The notes: generated by a model not told the origin, from the letters alone. A stretch of 61,375 nt of DNA from STF1-138 sp035356975 (GCA_035356975.1 DAORGW010000002.1:1-61375); one strand, 5' to 3'. Positions 1 to 8,878 are shown, numbered from the stretch's first letter. Made by a program: numbers and translations.

Positions 1-7
1 TACATAT

Positions 8-35
8 TTGACAATATCAGTATTTTTGATATAAT
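8..35 (+). promoter_or_regulatory. Promoter of rpmA
   Basis: The -35 hexamer TTGACA lies at 8-13 and the -10 TATAAT at 30-35, with a 16-nt spacer. TGA precedes the -10, giving an extended -10 (TGn). The same layout recurs at 18444, 31439 and 34934. The transcript would have a 5' UTR of about 80 nt that includes the repeat hairpin at 63-120. Confidence 0.75.
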
Positions 36-62
36 TTTTTAAGTTATCAATAAAAATAGCAA

Positions 63-120
63 TTAGTTGTTGGCTATTAGCCATTAAGAGCTAAGGCTGG
101 AACCAAGAGCTAAAAACTAA
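63..120 (+). repeat. Word-repeat hairpin in the rpmA 5' UTR
   Basis: The stretch repeats AGCTAA/GGCTA-like words and can fold: TTAGTT (63-68) pairs with AACTAA (115-120), and TTGG (70-73) with CCAA (103-106). It belongs to a loose class of intergenic hairpins seen elsewhere in the window. Its function is unknown. Confidence 0.4.
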
Positions 121-124
121 ATAT

Positions 125-406
125 ATGGCACATAAGAAATCTGGTGGTTCTACCCAACTGGGGAGAGATTCACAAGCAAAAAGACTGGGTGTAAAGATGC
201 AACACGGACAAAGCATAAAACCTGGCCAAATTATCATAAAACAACGCGGAAGCAAATATCACGCAAGCGCAAATGTAAAAAAAGGCACTGATGACACTCT
301 TTATGCTGCAAAATCAGGAATAGTTAAATTTGCCAAAAAAAAGGTAAAAGCGTTTGATGGTAAATTAAAGCTTAGAAATTTTGTATCGGTCGAAGAGAAA
401 AAATAA
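125..406 (+). CDS. rpmA: 50S ribosomal protein bL27
   Basis: bL27 is a large-subunit protein whose N-terminal tail reaches the peptidyl-transferase centre. The 93-residue product starts MAHKKSGGST, the classic bL27 start, and contains GRDSQAKRLGVK and the conserved core IIIKQRG-K-H. There is no N-terminal extension of the kind that is cleaved in Firmicutes. The ATG has no Shine-Dalgarno sequence; the preceding bases are AT-rich. It has its own promoter and is followed by a terminator shared with the convergent ftsX. The usual partner rplU is not seen upstream within the window. Identification is secure. Confidence 0.97.
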   Translation: MAHKKSGGSTQLGRDSQAKRLGVKMQHGQSIKPGQIIIKQRGSKYHASANVKKGTDDTLYAAKSGIVKFAKKKVKAFDGKLKLRNFVSVEEKK

Positions 407-414
407 ATTATATA

Positions 415-449
415 AAAAAATCAGCTCTTTTTAGGAAGCTGATTTTTTA
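415..449 (+). terminator. Bidirectional terminator between rpmA and ftsX
   Basis: AAATCAGCT (418-426) pairs with AGCTGATTT, with an A-run before it and a T-run after it. It can therefore end the rpmA transcript on the plus strand and the ftsX transcript on the minus strand. Confidence 0.8.
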
Positions 450-461
450 TTTTTATCAAAT

Positions 462-1391
462 TTAAAATTTTAAATATCTTTTAATCGAAATGAGAGAACT
501 AATTATTGAGAACACACAGGACAAAAGCAATTGTCCAAAAAATATTACAATAAAATTGGAATTAAAATAAGAAACCAGATTAATTGTGTATCCTTCAAAT
601 AATTTATCTACTATTGGTTGTAAAAATGCTCCACCGAGATATACTATTCCTATAATCACAATTAAAGCAACTATATTATAAAATAAAATATTTAATATAA
701 ATGGGGCTTTTATAAAATTTTCTGTCGCTCCAACTAATTTCATAATGCCTATTTCATCTCTATGTGTGTAAATTGCGATTTTTATAGTATTAAAAACCAT
801 CATAAAAGCTATAAGCATAAATACTCCTGATAATATATAAGCAAAAAATCTAATTTTATCCGAAATATTTATTAATCTTTGTGTCATTAATGTATAATCT
901 TGAAATTGATTTTCATCTATTTCAAACAAATCAACATACTGACTTTCTTTGAGTTCGTTTAATATATTCTCATACATTGATATGTCTTTGGCTTTTATTT
1001 TTAAACTTGCAGAAAATACATTTGAATTATCTTTTTTAAGTTCCTCTATTGCACTTAGGAGGTTCTCATCTTGGGCGTGCTTTTGTTTAAAATTTTCCAG
1101 AGATTCCTCCGCCGAAACATAATCAACTGACTTTATATATTGAGATGAGGAAATTTTTTGTTTTAAATCATCAATTTGTTCTTGTGTTATATTTTGTTTA
1201 AAATAAATACTTACATCAACCTTTTCTTTTATTACATGAATTGCGTTATTTGTAAGCAAATTAAAAATTATCAAAAAATTAATTGTTAAAAGCGCTAAAA
1301 CTAAAATAGTAATATTTACTATTGAAAGCCAAATATTTCTTCCAAAATCCTGCGCAGCAAATTTGAATACTCTTCTAAAATTTACAAACAT
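462..1391 (-). CDS. ftsX: Cell division permease FtsX
   Basis: FtsX is the membrane half of the FtsEX complex, which activates peptidoglycan hydrolases at the septum. The 309-residue protein has an N-terminal membrane helix (about 20-45), a large extracytoplasmic loop (about 50-180) and three further helices near 185-207, 232-255 and 280-302, which is the FtsX topology. The motif around YTHRDEIGIMKLVGAT is the typical cytoplasmic coupling region of the FtsX/MacB fold. It lies just downstream of ftsE, probably co-transcribed, and the ATG has no SD. No hydrolase such as EnvC or PcsB is adjacent. Confidence 0.93.
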   Translation of the reverse strand: MFVNFRRVFKFAAQDFGRNIWLSIVNITILVLALLTINFLIIFNLLTNNAIHVIKEKVDVSIYFKQNITQEQIDDLKQKISSSQYIKSVDYVSAEESLENFKQKHAQDENLLSAIEELKKDNSNVFSASLKIKAKDISMYENILNELKESQYVDLFEIDENQFQDYTLMTQRLINISDKIRFFAYILSGVFMLIAFMMVFNTIKIAIYTHRDEIGIMKLVGATENFIKAPFILNILFYNIVALIVIIGIVYLGGAFLQPIVDKLFEGYTINLVSYFNSNFIVIFFGQLLLSCVFSIISSLISIKRYLKF

Positions 1392-1469
1392 ATTTTAAAT
1401 TTTGAATTATAAATTTTAAATAAATTAATTATTGAATTTTATAATTTATTCATGATTCAAAACTCTTAA

Positions 1470-2150
1470 TTATAATATATAGCGCCCTCTTTTCTGATCA
1501 CTTATAATGCGTCCGCCCTCCATTGTTACAACACGCCTATTCAAACTATTTACAATGTCTCTATTATGTGTAACTAAAATTACCGTTGTATTTAAATGAT
1601 TGATTCTTAACAGTAAATCAATTATTTCTCTTGAATTAATTGAATCTAAATTTCCAGTTGGCTCATCTGCTATTAGCAATTTTGGCTGATGGACTAAAGA
1701 TCTGGCTATAGCTGCTCTTTGTTGTTCTCCACCAGATAGTTGATTTGGATATCTCTCTGCTTTATGTTGAAGGCCAACAATCTTTAAAATCTGAGGCAAA
1801 ACTTTTTTAATTTTATCATCATCTATTCCTGAAGTTTGCATTGCAAAGCTTATATTTTCGTAAATATTTTTCTTGGGTAATAATTTAAAATCTTGAAATA
1901 TAAATCCTATTTGGCGTCTTAGATATGGAACCTCGTGTTGTTTTATATCAGTTATATCCCAACCACCAATTTCTATTGTTCCCTCTGTTGGGCGCTCTTC
2001 TGCAAATAAGAGTTTTGCAAGTGTACTTTTCCCAGTTCCTGATTGCCCAACAATAGAAACAAATTCTCCTGGATCAATATCAAGAGATACTTTATTTACA
2101 GCCCAAACATCTGGCTTATAAAATTTTGATACATTATCTAGTTTAATCAT
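1470..2150 (-). CDS. ftsE: Cell division ATP-binding protein FtsE
   Basis: FtsE is the ABC-type ATPase partner of FtsX at the division site. The 226-residue protein has Walker A GQSGTGKST at 35-43, the signature LSGGEQQR at 138-145 and Walker B LLIADEPTGNLD at 158-169, followed by the H-loop in VTHNRD. The length equals the usual 220-230 residues. The ftsE-ftsX gene order matches the family; 78 nt of AT-rich spacer separates them. All catalytic motifs are intact. Confidence 0.95.
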   Translation of the reverse strand: MIKLDNVSKFYKPDVWAVNKVSLDIDPGEFVSIVGQSGTGKSTLAKLLFAEERPTEGTIEIGGWDITDIKQHEVPYLRRQIGFIFQDFKLLPKKNIYENISFAMQTSGIDDDKIKKVLPQILKIVGLQHKAERYPNQLSGGEQQRAAIARSLVHQPKLLIADEPTGNLDSINSREIIDLLLRINHLNTTVILVTHNRDIVNSLNRRVVTMEGGRIISDQKRGRYIL

Positions 2151-2161
2151 TTTATTGGCGC

Positions 2162-2208
2162 TTAGCTTTCAGCTTTTAACTATGTATTTTCTAAAAGCTA
2201 ATAGCTAA
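2162..2208. repeat. Reiterated-word hairpin upstream of ftsE
   Basis: TTAGCT-TTC-AGCTTTTA (2162-2178) is mirrored by TAAAAGCT-AAT-AGCTAA (2192-2208), giving 8-bp and 6-bp stems around a 13-nt loop. Each arm carries two AGCT words. There is no T-run as in a standard terminator. Confidence 0.55.
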
Positions 2209-2264
2209 TAACTGATTGCTTATTTATATTTTACTATATTTTCGGATTTTTGACTAAAAATAAA

Positions 2265-2588
2265 TTAATTAAAATTTTCTAAATAATCTTTAAGTGCATT
2301 TTTAGTTAAATAAACATCTAAAATTCCCCCCACTTCTGCTACAAAAGCGACATGAATTTGTTCTATTTCATTGTTATTATAAAAAACTTTAAGCTCAGAT
2401 ATTTCAGCAGTTCCAGATGCAACTCTATTAAGAGTATCTGTATTTCCACCAGAAAAATGTAACTCCCATGGACTATAATCTTTATAATCTATAGAGCTCA
2501 AAAAATTTAAAACAGAACCGCCTCTTTTACTTTTTTCATCAACCCAACCACTATTTACTTCTTTAGTTTCAAAATTTTTATTTTCCAT
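2265..2588 (-). CDS. Conserved-looking hypothetical protein, 107 aa
   Basis: I do not recognise this 107-residue soluble protein. It has no signal peptide or membrane helix, is acidic, and its second half (roughly 55-105) reads like a compact alpha/beta fold ending in DVYLTKNALKDYLENF. It lies between a tRNA-Thr gene and ftsE, all on the minus strand. The ATG lacks an SD, like most genes here. Codon use matches the neighbours, so I think it is a real gene, but no function can be inferred. Confidence 0.7.
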   Translation of the reverse strand: MENKNFETKEVNSGWVDEKSKRGGSVLNFLSSIDYKDYSPWELHFSGGNTDTLNRVASGTAEISELKVFYNNNEIEQIHVAFVAEVGGILDVYLTKNALKDYLENFN

Positions 2589-2620
2589 ATATTTTATTTA
2601 AATCGATAAAATTATTTTTA

Positions 2621-2696
2621 TGGAGCCGGGAACAGGATTCGAACCTGCGATCTTTGGTTTACGATACCACTGCTCTACCAACTGAGCTATCCCGGC
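2621..2696 (-). tRNA. tRNA-Thr (anticodon CGT)
   Basis: On the minus strand the sequence folds as a full cloverleaf. The acceptor stem is GCCGGGA/TCCCGGC, the D arm GCTC...GAGC, the anticodon loop ATCGTAA (anticodon CGT, reading ACG) and the T arm GCAGG-TTCGAAT-CCTGT. The discriminator is T and the CCA is encoded. The first pair of the anticodon stem is a G.A mismatch; the other four pairs are normal. Confidence 0.95.
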
Positions 2697-2700
2697 GTCA

Positions 2701-3576
2701 TTATTGTACTAAAACTTTAAATTTTCCATTAACTAAATATTCATCAAGATAGTCGCTCAAACTTTTTGTTGGCAAAAATATCTGACTAAATTCATAAAAC
2801 CTATCATCCTTTTCTTTGTCAAGTAAAACGGCCTCTATTTTATAAATGTGAAAACCTGATATACTTTGAAAAACTGGAGAAATATCACCAACATTCATAT
2901 TATCTATAATATCGGCTAATGAATTTGGTAGGTCCGATTTTGACAGCCACCCTATTTTTTTAATTGGATTAATTTTTTTGTCATTATATTTGTCACTATA
3001 CTCTAAAAATTTATCTGGATTTTTCACTATATCAGAGTATATCTCATCAATTTTTTTTCTTTGATTTTTATTGAAATCAAAGGATTGCAATTTTTCTGAA
3101 ATTTTTATTCTACAAAAAGTGGGAAATACTACACATTCTTCAAATTTATTTTCCTGAAAACCTAAATTTGTCTTTAATTTTAGAACAACATCTTTGTCTA
3201 TATTATTTTGAAAATAAAAATTATCTCTAAATTTTAAGTATTCTTGATTTTTTGTACACTGAACATTTAATTTATCACCCATCTTTTCTATAAAATTTAA
3301 ACCCAAAAGTTGTTTTACTCCTGAATTAATATATTGTTGATCTTTTTTAACTTTTTCATTAAATAAAAAATAAATTTTATAATCATCTAAAAATTTTTCA
3401 TACTTACGTAAAGTTATAAATTCTCCATTACAATAAATGGCTGGGAAGGGAATTATTTTTGCAAAAAATCTACCAAAAAATAAGTTAGACTTTACAAAAT
3501 AAATATCTACAACTGATAAAGAAAACAAACAAACAATAAATAAAAGAAAAATAATAATAATTCGTTTAATTTTCAT
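2701..3576 (-). CDS. PpiC/parvulin-type peptidyl-prolyl isomerase, membrane anchored
   Basis: This is an extracytoplasmic foldase of the SurA/PrsA type. The N-terminus MKIKRIIIIFLLFIVCLF is a signal anchor. The C-terminal half, about residues 165-265, carries the parvulin pattern: EYSDKYND, GWLSKSDLP, MNVGDISPVFQSISGFHIYKI. I start at the internal Met at 3576 because it begins the signal sequence; the open frame extends six codons further. It overlaps the upstream FtsB-like gene by about 11 nt, so the two are probably translated from one message. The exact clients are unknown. Confidence 0.8.
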   Translation of the reverse strand: MKIKRIIIIFLLFIVCLFSLSVVDIYFVKSNLFFGRFFAKIIPFPAIYCNGEFITLRKYEKFLDDYKIYFLFNEKVKKDQQYINSGVKQLLGLNFIEKMGDKLNVQCTKNQEYLKFRDNFYFQNNIDKDVVLKLKTNLGFQENKFEECVVFPTFCRIKISEKLQSFDFNKNQRKKIDEIYSDIVKNPDKFLEYSDKYNDKKINPIKKIGWLSKSDLPNSLADIIDNMNVGDISPVFQSISGFHIYKIEAVLLDKEKDDRFYEFSQIFLPTKSLSDYLDEYLVNGKFKVLVQ

Positions 3577-3976
3577 ATTTATTATTAACTGCAAAAAAAT
3601 AATCCCACCAAAGCCTCATATTTCCATAAATTCTTGATTTTTCTTCATTAATACTGGAATTATTTTCTATCTCTTCTTGCTTTGGCAAAATAATAATTTT
3701 CTCTCCTGGTTTTTTAAGTCCTAGTTTTTCCCTTGCAAAAGATTCTGCATATTCATCTGTTTCAAAATATCCTATAAGATTTTTTAAATCACTGTTCTGT
3801 TTATCAACTTCATTAATTTGATTTTGTAAATTTTTAATTTCCTGTTTCACTCTTTGTCGTTGCTGTAAATCCTTATATAAATTAGTTGCTAAATATATTG
3901 AAAACACCAGAACAAACACAAAAAATATTTTTGATGAAAAAATTCTAAAAAATAATGATTCTTTTTGTTTAATCAT
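3566..3976 (-). CDS. FtsB/DivIC-like septum formation protein
   Basis: FtsB/DivIC proteins are small bitopic proteins of the divisome FtsQLB complex. The product has one membrane helix (about 12-33), a coiled coil rich in K/Q/N (about 35-70) and the conserved tail DEYAESFAREKLGLKKPGE, which is the family hallmark. The start at 3976 is preferred: a TATAAT box ends only six bases before it, so the message may be leaderless. A longer frame begins at 4003. Division partners ftsEX lie about 1.4 kb downstream on the same strand. Confidence 0.8.
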   Translation of the reverse strand: MIKQKESLFFRIFSSKIFFVFVLVFSIYLATNLYKDLQQRQRVKQEIKNLQNQINEVDKQNSDLKNLIGYFETDEYAESFAREKLGLKKPGEKIIILPKQEEIENNSSINEEKSRIYGNMRLWWDYFFAVNNKYEN

Positions 3977-4012
3977 ATATTTATTATACCTAAAAAATAA
4001 CACATATTCAAA

Positions 4013-4492
4013 CTAAACACGCGTCTCTAAAATAAAATTTTTGACATTTAGTGGATTATAAATAAAATCAAAATAAACAATTTGTTTATTTTTCAATTTA
4101 ATTATCATATCTCCTATTTTAAATAATTTTAAAAATAAATTTCTGTATTCTATTTCAATTTGTAAAATACTATCAAGTAAAAACTCTTCCATGTCATTTT
4201 TAAAAAATCCAAAATAACAATTTATACATTTTTTATTTGTAATAACCAAACAATCATACTCCCATCTTTTATAAACAACGTATGTCGAAATAACACAAAA
4301 AATTATTATAACAAAAAATAATACAAAGCCTATTATTCCCAGTTTCATAATTGGAACCATAAAGAAGAAAGCACTTAAAAATAATATAAACCTAAATATT
4401 ATTTTTATTGCAAGAAAAAAAACTGAATAATGAAAAATTTCTAAAAGCTCTTCATTATTTGATAAATATTTGCTAAAATATTTATAAGACAT
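4013..4492 (-). CDS. Membrane protein with PH-like (bPH) domain
   Basis: The 159-residue protein has two adjacent hydrophobic segments (about 28-50 and 52-73) followed by WEYDCLVITNKKCINCYFGFF and a beta-rich C-terminal part (ILQIEIEYRNLFLKLFKIGDM). This is the layout of the bacterial PH-domain (YdbS/YdbT-like) membrane proteins. The function of that family is poorly defined. Its start codon is only 6 nt from the start of a divergent 33-codon gene. I am moderately sure of the family and unsure of the role. Confidence 0.6.
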   Translation of the reverse strand: MSYKYFSKYLSNNEELLEIFHYSVFFLAIKIIFRFILFLSAFFFMVPIMKLGIIGFVLFFVIIIFCVISTYVVYKRWEYDCLVITNKKCINCYFGFFKNDMEEFLLDSILQIEIEYRNLFLKLFKIGDMIIKLKNKQIVYFDFIYNPLNVKNFILETRV

Positions 4493-4498
4493 AAAATT

Positions 4499-4600
4499 AT
4501 GAAAAAAAGTAAACTAGTAAAGATATTTTGGGTAATAACAGCTACTATTGTTATATTTTCTATGATAGCCTGGACTATTGGAATTAATTATTTATATTAA
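4499..4600 (+). CDS. Single-helix small membrane protein, 33 aa
   Basis: An ATG at 4499 opens a 33-codon frame encoding a lysine-rich N-terminus (MKKSKLVKIFW) and one membrane helix ending at the C-terminus. It starts 6 nt from the divergent PH-domain gene, and its TAA stop overlaps the stop of the convergent lepA by two bases. It therefore fills the gap between two genes exactly. A possible extended -10 (TGC-TAAAAT, 4471-4479) lies about 20 nt upstream. I recall similar short one-helix proteins in related genomes but cannot name a family. No function is inferred. Confidence 0.6.
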   Translation: MKKSKLVKIFWVITATIVIFSMIAWTIGINYLY

Positions 4601-6408
4601 TCTCTTTTTAACACTGATAAATATACGTCTTGAGGCAATTCAACCCTACCGCTGGATTGCATTCTTTTTTTACCTTGCTTCTGTTTTGCTAATAATTTTT
4701 TCTTTCTACTTACGTCTCCTCCGTATAATTTTGCCGTAACATCTTTTCGGAGCGCACTTAATCTTTCCGCTGCAATAACTTTTGAACCAATAGATGCCTG
4801 TATTTTTACAACAAATTGTTGTCTTGGAATTACTTCTTTTAATCTATCCACAATTCCACGACCCACTCTATATGCCTCATCTTTATACACAAATGATGAA
4901 AGTGGCTCAACAAGCTCTTCTGCTATATAAATGTCCAATCTCAATAAATCAACTTTTTCATATTTCAAAAATTCATAATTTAAAGACGCATAACCACGAC
5001 TTACGCTTTTTAATTTATCATAAAAATCGACTAAAATAGGGGTGAGTGGAATTTCATATTGCAAAACAACAAGATCCTGGTCTAAATATTTTGTATTTTT
5101 GTAAATTCCACGACGCTCTGTTGCTAAACTCATCACAGAACCAATATATTCACTTGGTGTTACAATATCCATTGTTACAATTGGCTCTTCTATATAATTT
5201 ATAAATTGTTCTTCTAATTCCGCTGGTTTTGTAAGCTCTATATAGCTTCCCTTGTCATCTTTTATGATATCACCTTTAAATTTATGAATCATCTCATTTT
5301 TTAAATAAGCACGATATGCAACAGATGGAATTGTTACAACTAAATCAAGATTATATTCTCTGTTTAATCTCTGTAAAAAGATATCTAGGTGTAGTAACCC
5401 TAAAAATCCACATCTAAATCCAAATCCAAAAACAGGTGAGGAGTCTTTCTGAATTTCAAGTGAAGAATCATTTAATTTTAGTTTTTCTACAGCATCGCGA
5501 AGTTCTTCATAGTTATCACCTCCACGAGAATAAATTCCCGCAAAAACCATAGGTTTTACAATTTTATATCCTGGAAGTGCTTCATTTTGCTCTGAAACAA
5601 GTGAAATTGTATCTCCAACTCTTACACTTCTTAAATCTCTTTCGCCTGTTATTATATAACCTATTTCACCACTTTGAAGTTCATTTGATTTTTCATGTTT
5701 TATTTTAAAATATCCAACCTCTAAAACTTCTGCTGTTTTATTAGTTCCTAAAAATTTTACCCTATCTCCTCTTTTAAACTTTCCCTCAACAATTCTAACA
5801 TAACTTATTATTCCCTTGTATTCATCGTAGACAGAATCAAAAATAAGAGCTCTATTTTTTGAAAAATCAATGCGTGGTTCTGGAATTAAATTTATAACCT
5901 GATCTAATAATTTATCAACATTTAATCCAGTTTTTGCTGAAATTCCAATTATATCATCGGGATTACATTGAATTAAATTCACTATTTCTTCTTTTGTTTT
6001 TTCTACGTCAGCGGTTTGTAAATCAACTTTATTTATAACTGGAACAATTTTTAAATTTTGTTCTTGAGCAAAACGTAAATTTACAAGAGTTTGAGCTTGA
6101 ATTCCCTTTGTTGCGTCTACTACTAAAATTGCTCCTTCAACGCAAGCAATTGATCGACTCACTTCATAACTAAAATCCATATGTCCGGGGGTATCAATTA
6201 AATCCAAAATATAGTCTTTATATTTCATTCTAACTGGTTGAAGTTTTATTGTTATTCCTCTTTCACGCTCCAAGTCCATGTTATCTAAAATCTGATCTTT
6301 CATTTCACGACTTGATAATGTATTCGTAATTTCTAATAGCCTATCAGCTAATGTGGATTTTCCATGATCAATATGAGCAATAATACAAAAATTTCTAATA
6401 TTTGACAT
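4597..6408 (-). CDS. lepA: Elongation factor 4 (LepA) back-translocase GTPase
   Basis: EF4 is a ribosome-bound GTPase related to EF-G. From the upstream in-frame Met the frame is 609 codons; I choose the Met at 6408 (603 residues) because MSNIRNFCIIAHIDHGKST matches the family start exactly. G1 (AHIDHGKST), G3 (DTPGH) and G4 (NKVD) are intact. The C-terminal LepA-specific region (FVVKIQASIGSKVIAAERLSA... KKKLLAKQKQGKKRM) is complete. It lies directly behind murJ. Confidence 0.97.
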   Translation of the reverse strand: MSNIRNFCIIAHIDHGKSTLADRLLEITNTLSSREMKDQILDNMDLERERGITIKLQPVRMKYKDYILDLIDTPGHMDFSYEVSRSIACVEGAILVVDATKGIQAQTLVNLRFAQEQNLKIVPVINKVDLQTADVEKTKEEIVNLIQCNPDDIIGISAKTGLNVDKLLDQVINLIPEPRIDFSKNRALIFDSVYDEYKGIISYVRIVEGKFKRGDRVKFLGTNKTAEVLEVGYFKIKHEKSNELQSGEIGYIITGERDLRSVRVGDTISLVSEQNEALPGYKIVKPMVFAGIYSRGGDNYEELRDAVEKLKLNDSSLEIQKDSSPVFGFGFRCGFLGLLHLDIFLQRLNREYNLDLVVTIPSVAYRAYLKNEMIHKFKGDIIKDDKGSYIELTKPAELEEQFINYIEEPIVTMDIVTPSEYIGSVMSLATERRGIYKNTKYLDQDLVVLQYEIPLTPILVDFYDKLKSVSRGYASLNYEFLKYEKVDLLRLDIYIAEELVEPLSSFVYKDEAYRVGRGIVDRLKEVIPRQQFVVKIQASIGSKVIAAERLSALRKDVTAKLYGGDVSRKKKLLAKQKQGKKRMQSSGRVELPQDVYLSVLKRD

Positions 6409-6412
6409 AACG

Positions 6413-7978
6413 TTATCTATTAACAAATTTTTTAAAATATTTTTTTATTAATTGAACTTCCTCTATTTTTTCAAAAATTGAAATAAAGTAATATAGAGCA
6501 AAGCCTATTATAAACAAAATTATCAATTCTGCCAATACTTTTATTAATGACTCTATTCCGATATATTTTATATAAATTAATCTCAAAAAATAAAAAAATA
6601 CAAAAATAATTAATGAATTAAATAAAATTTTCAAAAAATAAATAAGCAATATTTTACATTTACAAAATTTGTGCTTTAAAGATAGTAAAACCGATAACAA
6701 TATAGCAAATATTGTATTACTTATTGAAAACGCAATAGCCAATCCTATTATTCCAATTTTACGAGATAAAAATATTGCCATAACAATATTTAAAGCTAAA
6801 CTTATAAAACTCAAAATCACGGGAGTTCTTGTATTTTCATGCGCGTAAAAAGCTCGAGACAATACATTAGAAATACATTGAAATAGCATTGAAGCACAAA
6901 ACCACCCAAAAACAATTGATGTGTAATTTATATTCTCTATATTAAAATTTCCAGTCCCAAGAACAATTTTTACTATTTCAAATCTTGTAAGAATCATAAA
7001 TAAAGAAATTGGCACTACAAAAAAAATTATTTTTTTTAAATTTCTCTCTAAATATAAATTAAAATTTTCATTATTTCCCTCATTTACAAATTCTGACAAA
7101 ACTGGAAATATTGCAATTGCAACAGAAACCCCAAAAATACTTACAACAAAAGATTGTAAATTTATCCCAAAATAAAATACCGAAATACTTCCAACAACAA
7201 GCGATGATGCAATCATTGTAATTACAAACTGATTTATCTGACCCAAAACCAAAGCAACCGTTCTCGGAATCATTAATTTAAAAATCCTTAAAACATTTTT
7301 ATCTTTTAAATTAAAAACAAGTTCATATCTCCACCCAAGTTTTACTAACTCTATTAATTGGATTAAAAAATGAAGCAATGCACCAAGCACAACGCCCCAA
7401 GCCAACATATCATAACCAAAATATTTTGATGCAACTATTCCAGCAATTAATCCTAAATTATAAAAAACCGGTGCAATACTATAGGTAATATAAGTTTTTT
7501 TTGAATTTAATATTGAGCTCGCAACAGAAGAAAATCCAAAAATTACTACACTTATAAGCATAATTGATGTAAGACGAACTGTGAGTTGTAATTGAAAATA
7601 ATTAAATCCAGGCGCTAAAAGTTTCACCAAAAAATCAACATTAAAAAATGCAATTAAACAAAGTATAGATAAAATTAATGTAATTATATTTAAAACTGAA
7701 TTTGATACTTTTATAGCATATTTTTCATCTTCTTTACTTAATTTTACAAAAACAGGAACAAATGCACTAGCAAGCGCCCCCAAAATCAAAGAATTAAAAA
7801 TAAAATCTGGAATTCTAAATGCAGCAAAATATGAATCTAAAATTTGTCCCGCACCAAAACTTGATGCAAGCATTCTATCCCTTAAAAGCCCCAAAATCTT
7901 GCTTAAAACAGAAAAAACGCTAATTAGTATAGCGCCACCTAAAACAGTCTTATTTAAGCTTTTAAATGGATTTTTCAT
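6413..7978 (-). CDS. murJ: Lipid II flippase MurJ
   Basis: MurJ flips lipid II across the cytoplasmic membrane for peptidoglycan synthesis. The 521-residue protein is hydrophobic throughout with about 14 helices. It contains the family N-terminus SKILGLLRDRMLASSFGAG followed by DSYFAAFRIPDFIFN, and central ENTRTPVILSFISLALNIV. Length matches the family. An extended -10 (TGC-TATAAT, minus strand, 7993-8001) sits about 14 nt before the ATG, so the transcript has almost no leader and no SD. lepA follows closely. Confidence 0.94.
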   Translation of the reverse strand: MKNPFKSLNKTVLGGAILISVFSVLSKILGLLRDRMLASSFGAGQILDSYFAAFRIPDFIFNSLILGALASAFVPVFVKLSKEDEKYAIKVSNSVLNIITLILSILCLIAFFNVDFLVKLLAPGFNYFQLQLTVRLTSIMLISVVIFGFSSVASSILNSKKTYITYSIAPVFYNLGLIAGIVASKYFGYDMLAWGVVLGALLHFLIQLIELVKLGWRYELVFNLKDKNVLRIFKLMIPRTVALVLGQINQFVITMIASSLVVGSISVFYFGINLQSFVVSIFGVSVAIAIFPVLSEFVNEGNNENFNLYLERNLKKIIFFVVPISLFMILTRFEIVKIVLGTGNFNIENINYTSIVFGWFCASMLFQCISNVLSRAFYAHENTRTPVILSFISLALNIVMAIFLSRKIGIIGLAIAFSISNTIFAILLSVLLSLKHKFCKCKILLIYFLKILFNSLIIFVFFYFLRLIYIKYIGIESLIKVLAELIILFIIGFALYYFISIFEKIEEVQLIKKYFKKFVNR

Positions 7979-7992
7979 TTATTTATAAGTGT

Positions 7993-8001
7993 ATTATAGC
8001 A
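7993..8001 (-). promoter_or_regulatory. Extended -10 promoter element of murJ
   Basis: Read on the minus strand, TGC is followed by TATAAT, only about 14 nt before the murJ ATG. No good -35 is seen. It overlaps the downstream side of the preceding gene's terminator. A nearly leaderless transcript is implied. Confidence 0.5.
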
Positions 8002-8011
8002 AAAATTAACT

Positions 8012-8036
8012 AAAAATCCACCCATTGGTGGATTTT
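8012..8036 (-). terminator. Terminator after the 250-aa membrane protein gene
   Basis: AAAATCCACC and GGTGGATTTT form a 10-bp stem with a CATT loop. On the minus strand it is followed by a short T-run. It separates the gene at 8059 from murJ. Confidence 0.75.
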
Positions 8037-8058
8037 ATAATATCTAATAAATTTAAAA

Positions 8059-8811
8059 TTATATGGATTCTGATTTTATCTCTGGTGGGGTTGGATTATT
8101 AAAATTAACTTCTTTCATTTTTTTATAAACATAGGCTGTTGCGATATAAGAAATTGGTATTGTTACTAAAAGCCCCACACCCAAACACAATAATCCCAAT
8201 AAATTAATTAATCCTAAAACAAATCCCAAAACCATAAGCGACCACACTAATCCTTTTGTAATTTTATAACTTTTTTTTAACGATTCAATGATGCCCAATC
8301 CCTCAATTATAAAATATGGATAATAACTTAATCGTATTGAATATATAATCATAAAAACAAGAGAGGCTAAACCCAAAATTCCCAAAATGATATTAATAAT
8401 TATATTAACCTTTAAAACCATCATCAAAATAAAGAATGCAAAAATTATACCCGTTGGTAAAAAAACAAAAGCACTAAACAAAATAGAGGCCAATAAATAT
8501 TTAATAAATAAATCAGAACCAGAGAACAAATCTTTAATTTTGGGTTTTTCTATTTTGTCATAAACAACATTAAGACACAGTTTTGTGATTCCTATTGAAA
8601 CAATAATCTGTAAAAACCAAAATATTAAATGAAACAAAATGCCCATGACGGAAAATTGATTTTCATCTGTTGTTGTTAATTTATTAACAGTTTGGGGAAT
8701 ATAGGTTATTAAAAAAATAATAATAGATAATAAAATAAAAAAACCTAAGTGCTTTTTTACTTTTTCCCAAGAATAATTTACCACCTCTTTGATTGTAAAA
8801 ATATTTGTCAT
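8059..8811 (-). CDS. Multi-pass membrane protein (GDPD-membrane/DUF975-like)
   Basis: The 250-residue protein starts MTNIFTIKEVVNYSWEKVKKH and then has about six membrane helices in pairs. The segment RLSYYPYFIIEGLGIIESLKKSYKITKG resembles the repeated 'ALKxSWxLTKG' signature of the DUF975 and glycerophosphodiesterase-membrane-domain families. Those families have no firm function. It is flanked by a terminator downstream and a repeat hairpin upstream, so it may be monocistronic. Family call is tentative. Confidence 0.55.
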   Translation of the reverse strand: MTNIFTIKEVVNYSWEKVKKHLGFFILLSIIIFLITYIPQTVNKLTTTDENQFSVMGILFHLIFWFLQIIVSIGITKLCLNVVYDKIEKPKIKDLFSGSDLFIKYLLASILFSAFVFLPTGIIFAFFILMMVLKVNIIINIILGILGLASLVFMIIYSIRLSYYPYFIIEGLGIIESLKKSYKITKGLVWSLMVLGFVLGLINLLGLLCLGVGLLVTIPISYIATAYVYKKMKEVNFNNPTPPEIKSESI

Positions 8812-8814
8812 TGT

Positions 8815-8878
8815 TTTAAGTTTCAGACTTTAGTTTTCAATTTTCAGATAACACTGAAATATGAAATCTACAAACTGA
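8815..8878. repeat. CTGAAA word-repeat region
   Basis: The spacer is built almost entirely from CTGAAA/TTTCAG words on both strands (TTTCAGA, TTTTCAG, CTGAAAT, CTGAAAA) and can fold imperfectly. It is one of several intergenic blocks of this kind. Confidence 0.45.
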
